Origin: Candidatus Nomurabacteria bacterium
Lineage (GTDB): Bacteria > Patescibacteriota > Minisyncoccia > Phycocordibacterales > UBA9973
Assembly (NCBI GenBank): GCA_003157195.1
Contig: PMIU01000099.1
Span: 1 to 8,431 of the forward strand
Direction: 5' to 3'
Length of the DNA stretch: 8,431 bases
The position numbers and the translations under genes are program-made. Below are positions 6,766 through 8,431 of this stretch, in pieces. Positions within the stretch are counted from its first letter, which is position 1, and each line of letters begins with the position of its first letter. The notes under the pieces were generated by a model. That model did no database searches. It was given only the letters and a program-made list of their open reading frames with translations, and had not been told where the DNA came from.

Positions 6766-6834
6766 TTACGACCTCCACCAAAAGAATATGTTACCGGCGG
6801 AGGCTGCGGTGCTACACGCAGTCTTTTGCTGTAA
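6766..6834 (+). pseudogene. 22-codon C-terminal gene fragment (tentative)
   Basis: An open stretch in one frame reads as R-P-P-P-K-E-Y-V-T-G-G-G-C-G-A-T-R-S-L-L-L then TAA. It is preceded by an in-frame TAA at 6763 and has no start codon. Its GC content is clearly higher than the A/T-only sequence just before it (6741-6768). It may be the tail of a gene cut by the IS256 insertion or a deletion. I recognise no family. It also contains a hairpin, CTGCG (6804-6808) with CGCAG (6817-6821). A chance open stretch is possible. Confidence 0.25.
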
Positions 6835-6891
6835 GTTGAATTTATTACCCAAAATATTTAAATGTGCTACAAATTAAGAGACCTAACCCTT

Positions 6892-6980
6892 GCAAAAGAT
6901 ATGGTCAAAAAGCCATCCAGGGAAGTTTCCTCGCAAGAGGATTCGACCTTTTGCGTCGAGTCGGCTTGTGAGGATTTTTT
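6892..6980. other. Block of interlocking inverted repeats, probable bidirectional terminator or structured RNA
   Basis: The block lies between the converging transposase and reverse transcriptase genes. Several pairings coexist: GCAAAAG (6892-6898) with CTTTTGC (6948-6954), AAGCC (6910-6914) with GGCTT (6963-6967), CGAC (6944-6947) with GTCG (6955-6958), and TCCTC (6928-6932) with GAGGA at 6937-6941 around a GCAA loop. The same TCCTC can instead pair with GAGGA at 6970-6974, which is followed directly by six T (6975-6980), a + strand terminator shape. On the - strand the AAGCC/GGCTT stem ends in GGCTTTTT, a terminator shape for the reverse transcriptase transcript. Some pairings exclude each other. 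A specific RNA function is not shown. Confidence 0.4.
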
Positions 6981-6984
6981 ATTA

Positions 6985-8034
6985 TTAATTCAACCAAAAG
7001 AAAATGTTATTTTTGAGATCTTCTTGTAAACGAAATGTGTTGCCATGACTTAAAACACCCAGATAGGATTGTACTGCTTGATTAAAATAATCGAATGGCA
7101 ATAGTCCATCTTTCACAAGCTTTGCCTTTTCCCTCAACTTCTTAAAAATTCTTTCTTCAGTTTTCAGTCTTGGAAGAATGACGTGCGGAAAACAATTATA
7201 TCCAAGAAAATCAACACCCTGAGAAAATTTTTTTAAAATGACTTTGCGAGGATGGAGGTCAAGTTTCAGCTGATCAGATAAAAATTTGCCCACTGGCTTT
7301 ATTAATTTTAAACAATGATCTTGTTGAGTATGAAGCATGACAAAATCATCGGCGTAACGAACATAGTAACGTTCCTTGAGAGTGTGTTTCATGAATTGGT
7401 CGAGCTCATTGAGATACACATTGGCAAAAAGTTGGGAAGTTAAATTTCCAATTGGTAAACCCTTTGGCTTATTTAGATCTCGACTTAGTTCTGATTTGAA
7501 ACTTGAGATAATTTCTCTAAGCAGCCATTGGGTATCGTTATCATGAACACGACGAAACAGAATCTCTAGAAGTACCTCATGATCCACACTAGCAAAAAAC
7601 TTTTTGACATCACACTTCAAAACCCAACACGGTTGCGTGTAATTTCTGCTTTCGCGTCGTGCGTATAGGATAAATCGTTGAACACCCCGATGGCTTCCTT
7701 TGTTAATTCGACATGAGTAGGAATCATGAATAAATGTGGGTTCAAAAATAGGGTTAAGAACTTTTGTAAGTGCGTGATGCAGAACTCGATCTCTGACAGA
7801 AGCTTTGTGAATATGACGTACTTTTGGATCATGCACAAAAAAAGATTCATATGGTAAATGAGAGTAAGTTTTATCCTGTAATGATTCGTGGAGCTTCCAG
7901 ATATTATCTTCGAGATTGTGTTCGAATAACAGAACATCTTTTTTGTCCTTTTTGCCAACCTGAAATTCTTTCCAAGAAGCGAATAAATTATCAAGACTAA
8001 TTATTGAATCAAACATATGATTAATGACCCTCAT
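6985..8034 (-). CDS. DGR-type reverse transcriptase
   Basis: A 349-residue RNA-dependent DNA polymerase of the diversity-generating retroelement type. Catalytic aspartates are D142 (K-C-D-V-K-K-F-F) and Y227-A-D229-D230. The diagnostic motif is I195-G-N-L-T-S-Q201, where group II intron enzymes have QGxxxSP; this motif, L-F-A-N-V-Y and F-L-G-Y align with the Bordetella phage enzyme as I recall it. H-I-H-K-A-S-V-R-D-R-V-L-H-H-A-L is the usual N-terminal block. There is no maturase or endonuclease domain, and the length fits DGR enzymes. It would copy a template RNA with errors at adenines, together with Avd. The start at 8034 aligns with relatives (F-D-S-I-I-S-L-D-N-L-F at the expected distance), while an ATG at 8016 has a GAGGG about 11 bases upstream. 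The gene is head to head with avd rather than in line with it. Confidence 0.9.
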   Translation of the reverse strand: MRVINHMFDSIISLDNLFASWKEFQVGKKDKKDVLLFEHNLEDNIWKLHESLQDKTYSHLPYESFFVHDPKVRHIHKASVRDRVLHHALTKVLNPIFEPTFIHDSYSCRINKGSHRGVQRFILYARRESRNYTQPCWVLKCDVKKFFASVDHEVLLEILFRRVHDNDTQWLLREIISSFKSELSRDLNKPKGLPIGNLTSQLFANVYLNELDQFMKHTLKERYYVRYADDFVMLHTQQDHCLKLIKPVGKFLSDQLKLDLHPRKVILKKFSQGVDFLGYNCFPHVILPRLKTEERIFKKLREKAKLVKDGLLPFDYFNQAVQSYLGVLSHGNTFRLQEDLKNNIFFWLN

Positions 8035-8047
8035 AAATTAAGCGGAC

Positions 8048-8075
8048 AGTTTAGCATGGATATTCCAATTTTCAA
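8048..8075 (-). promoter_or_regulatory. Candidate promoter for the reverse transcriptase
   Basis: On the - strand, TTGAAA (8075-8070) and TAAACT (8053-8048) are separated by 16 bases, and TGC precedes the -10 hexamer. It lies inside the 5' end of the avd reading frame. Transcription would begin close to 8041, leaving about 7 bases before the ATG at 8034 or about 25 bases, including GAGGG, before the ATG at 8016; this favours the shorter protein start if the promoter is real. Confidence 0.35.
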
Positions 8076-8394
8076 GAAGACATATGACTTCATGCGCGAG
8101 TTTTATATCTTTGAACTTGATTTCCCGAAAAAAGATCGCTACACCCTCGGTCAGCGTTGTGAATTATACATCGTTAATGTTTTAGAGGGAATAATGATAG
8201 CCGCTCAAACCGAAAAAAGCAAAAAGTTGCAGATTCTCGAAGAAGTTAGTAATAAACTAGATCTGCTTAAAGTATTTATTCGGCTTTCGGCTGACCTTAA
8301 AATTCTGAGCGACAAAAGATATATCGTCTGCCAAAATCATCTTCAAGAAATTGGAAGAATGCTTGGCGGATGGATACGATCTGTTCGCGAGTAA
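8056..8394 (+). CDS. avd: Avd-like DGR accessory protein (four-helix bundle)
   Basis: A 112-residue all-helical protein matching the DGR accessory variability determinant family: M-D-I-P-I-F-K-K-T-Y-D-F at the start, F-P-K-K-D-R-Y-T-L-G-Q-R, a K-L-D-L-L-K-V-F-I-R-L block, and I-G-R-M-L-G-G-W-I-R-S at the end. Avd forms a pentameric barrel that binds the reverse transcriptase and template RNA and is needed for mutagenic retrohoming. The frame opens at an ATG at 8017, but the first 13 residues (M-I-N-D-P-H-K...) are unlike the family, so I start at 8056. The ATG at 8017 abuts the ATG at 8016 of the opposite strand within a CATATG palindrome. Closely similar bundles occur as 23S rRNA intervening-sequence proteins, but the neighbouring DGR-type enzyme supports Avd. 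A strong palindrome follows the stop. Confidence 0.82.
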   Translation: MDIPIFKKTYDFMREFYIFELDFPKKDRYTLGQRCELYIVNVLEGIMIAAQTEKSKKLQILEEVSNKLDLLKVFIRLSADLKILSDKRYIVCQNHLQEIGRMLGGWIRSVRE

Positions 8395-8407
8395 ATATCT
8401 CACAACA

Positions 8408-8431
8408 GAAGCCTCTTTTAAAAGAGGCTTC
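8408..8431 (+). terminator. Rho-independent terminator stem after avd
   Basis: A perfect 12-bp inverted repeat with no spacer, GAAGCCTCTTTT followed by AAAAGAGGCTTC, begins 13 bases after the avd stop. The window ends at the last base of the stem, so the expected T-run cannot be seen. The A/T centre would open into a small loop. The shape fits a terminator, possibly bidirectional. Confidence 0.65.

Noticed and set aside
6835..6887. Integron attC-like core sequences GTTGAAT and ACCTAAC
   Set aside because: They are in the wrong relative orientation for attC and lack the paired inner boxes.
6937..6965. T-loop-like GGTCGAATCC on the - strand, suggesting a tRNA or a tRNA-derived attachment site
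   Set aside because: One base short of a normal TpsiC arm, and no acceptor, anticodon or D arm can be folded around it.
5450..6984. Terminal inverted repeats of the IS256 element
   Set aside because: Only a six-base match (ACTGCG) was found between the flanks, too weak to define ends.
6745..8431. A DGR template repeat inside the window
   Set aside because: No ~100-base near-duplicate and no AAC/AAT-rich block was seen near the reverse transcriptase.
1..8431. CRISPR array or UGA-recoded genes
   Set aside because: No regularly spaced repeats; TGA ends the E2 and DUF6527 genes, and no long frame is interrupted by it.

Overview
The window is AT-rich bacterial accessory DNA packed with defence and mobile genes. 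It uses the standard code: TGA ends two of the genes and does not interrupt any reading frame. The serine recombinase, the retroelement reverse transcriptase and the short Avd four-helix protein all resemble versions I associate with Patescibacteria (CPR) genomes. I infer that lineage from the style of the proteins, not from a marker gene, so it is tentative.

Left part (1-2047, + strand): the 3' end of a ubiquitin-like conjugation operon. A 5'-truncated E2-fold protein overlaps by 4 bases a fusion of a JAB/JAMM peptidase and a ThiF/E1 adenylating enzyme. That gene is followed at once by a small cysteine-rich DUF6527-type protein. This order matches the prokaryotic multiubiquitin/E2/JAB-E1 operons. 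The ubiquitin-like modifier gene itself would lie upstream of base 1.

Middle part (2058-5449): a large serine recombinase on the - strand runs tail to tail into the DUF6527 gene with a 10-base gap. Divergent from it is a two-gene GATC-type restriction-modification unit, a DpnA-like methyltransferase plus a DpnII-like endonuclease, with no Dam/DpnM-type partner in the window. A small conserved-looking ORF follows. Two related, partly palindromic sequences (TACCCCT...CTCGCAGG) lie in inverted orientation at 3399-3424 and 5532-5559 and bracket the restriction-modification module.

Right part (5575-8431): an intact IS256-family transposase, a 22-codon gene fragment and a block of interlocking inverted repeats. 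Then comes a diversity-generating-retroelement (DGR) type reverse transcriptase on the - strand, head to head with an avd-like gene on the + strand, which ends at a perfect 24-base palindrome. No template repeat/variable repeat pair is visible, so the rest of the DGR lies to the right of the window or is missing.

The E2/E1/JAB operon and the restriction-modification pair are plausibly both anti-phage, and the recombinase and transposase are the likely means of their assembly. The DGR genes probably belong to a separate surface-protein diversification system. The least ordinary points are the ubiquitin-like operon with a cysteine-free E2 segment, the DpnA-only restriction-modification unit, the inverted repeat pair, and the divergent RT/avd arrangement.
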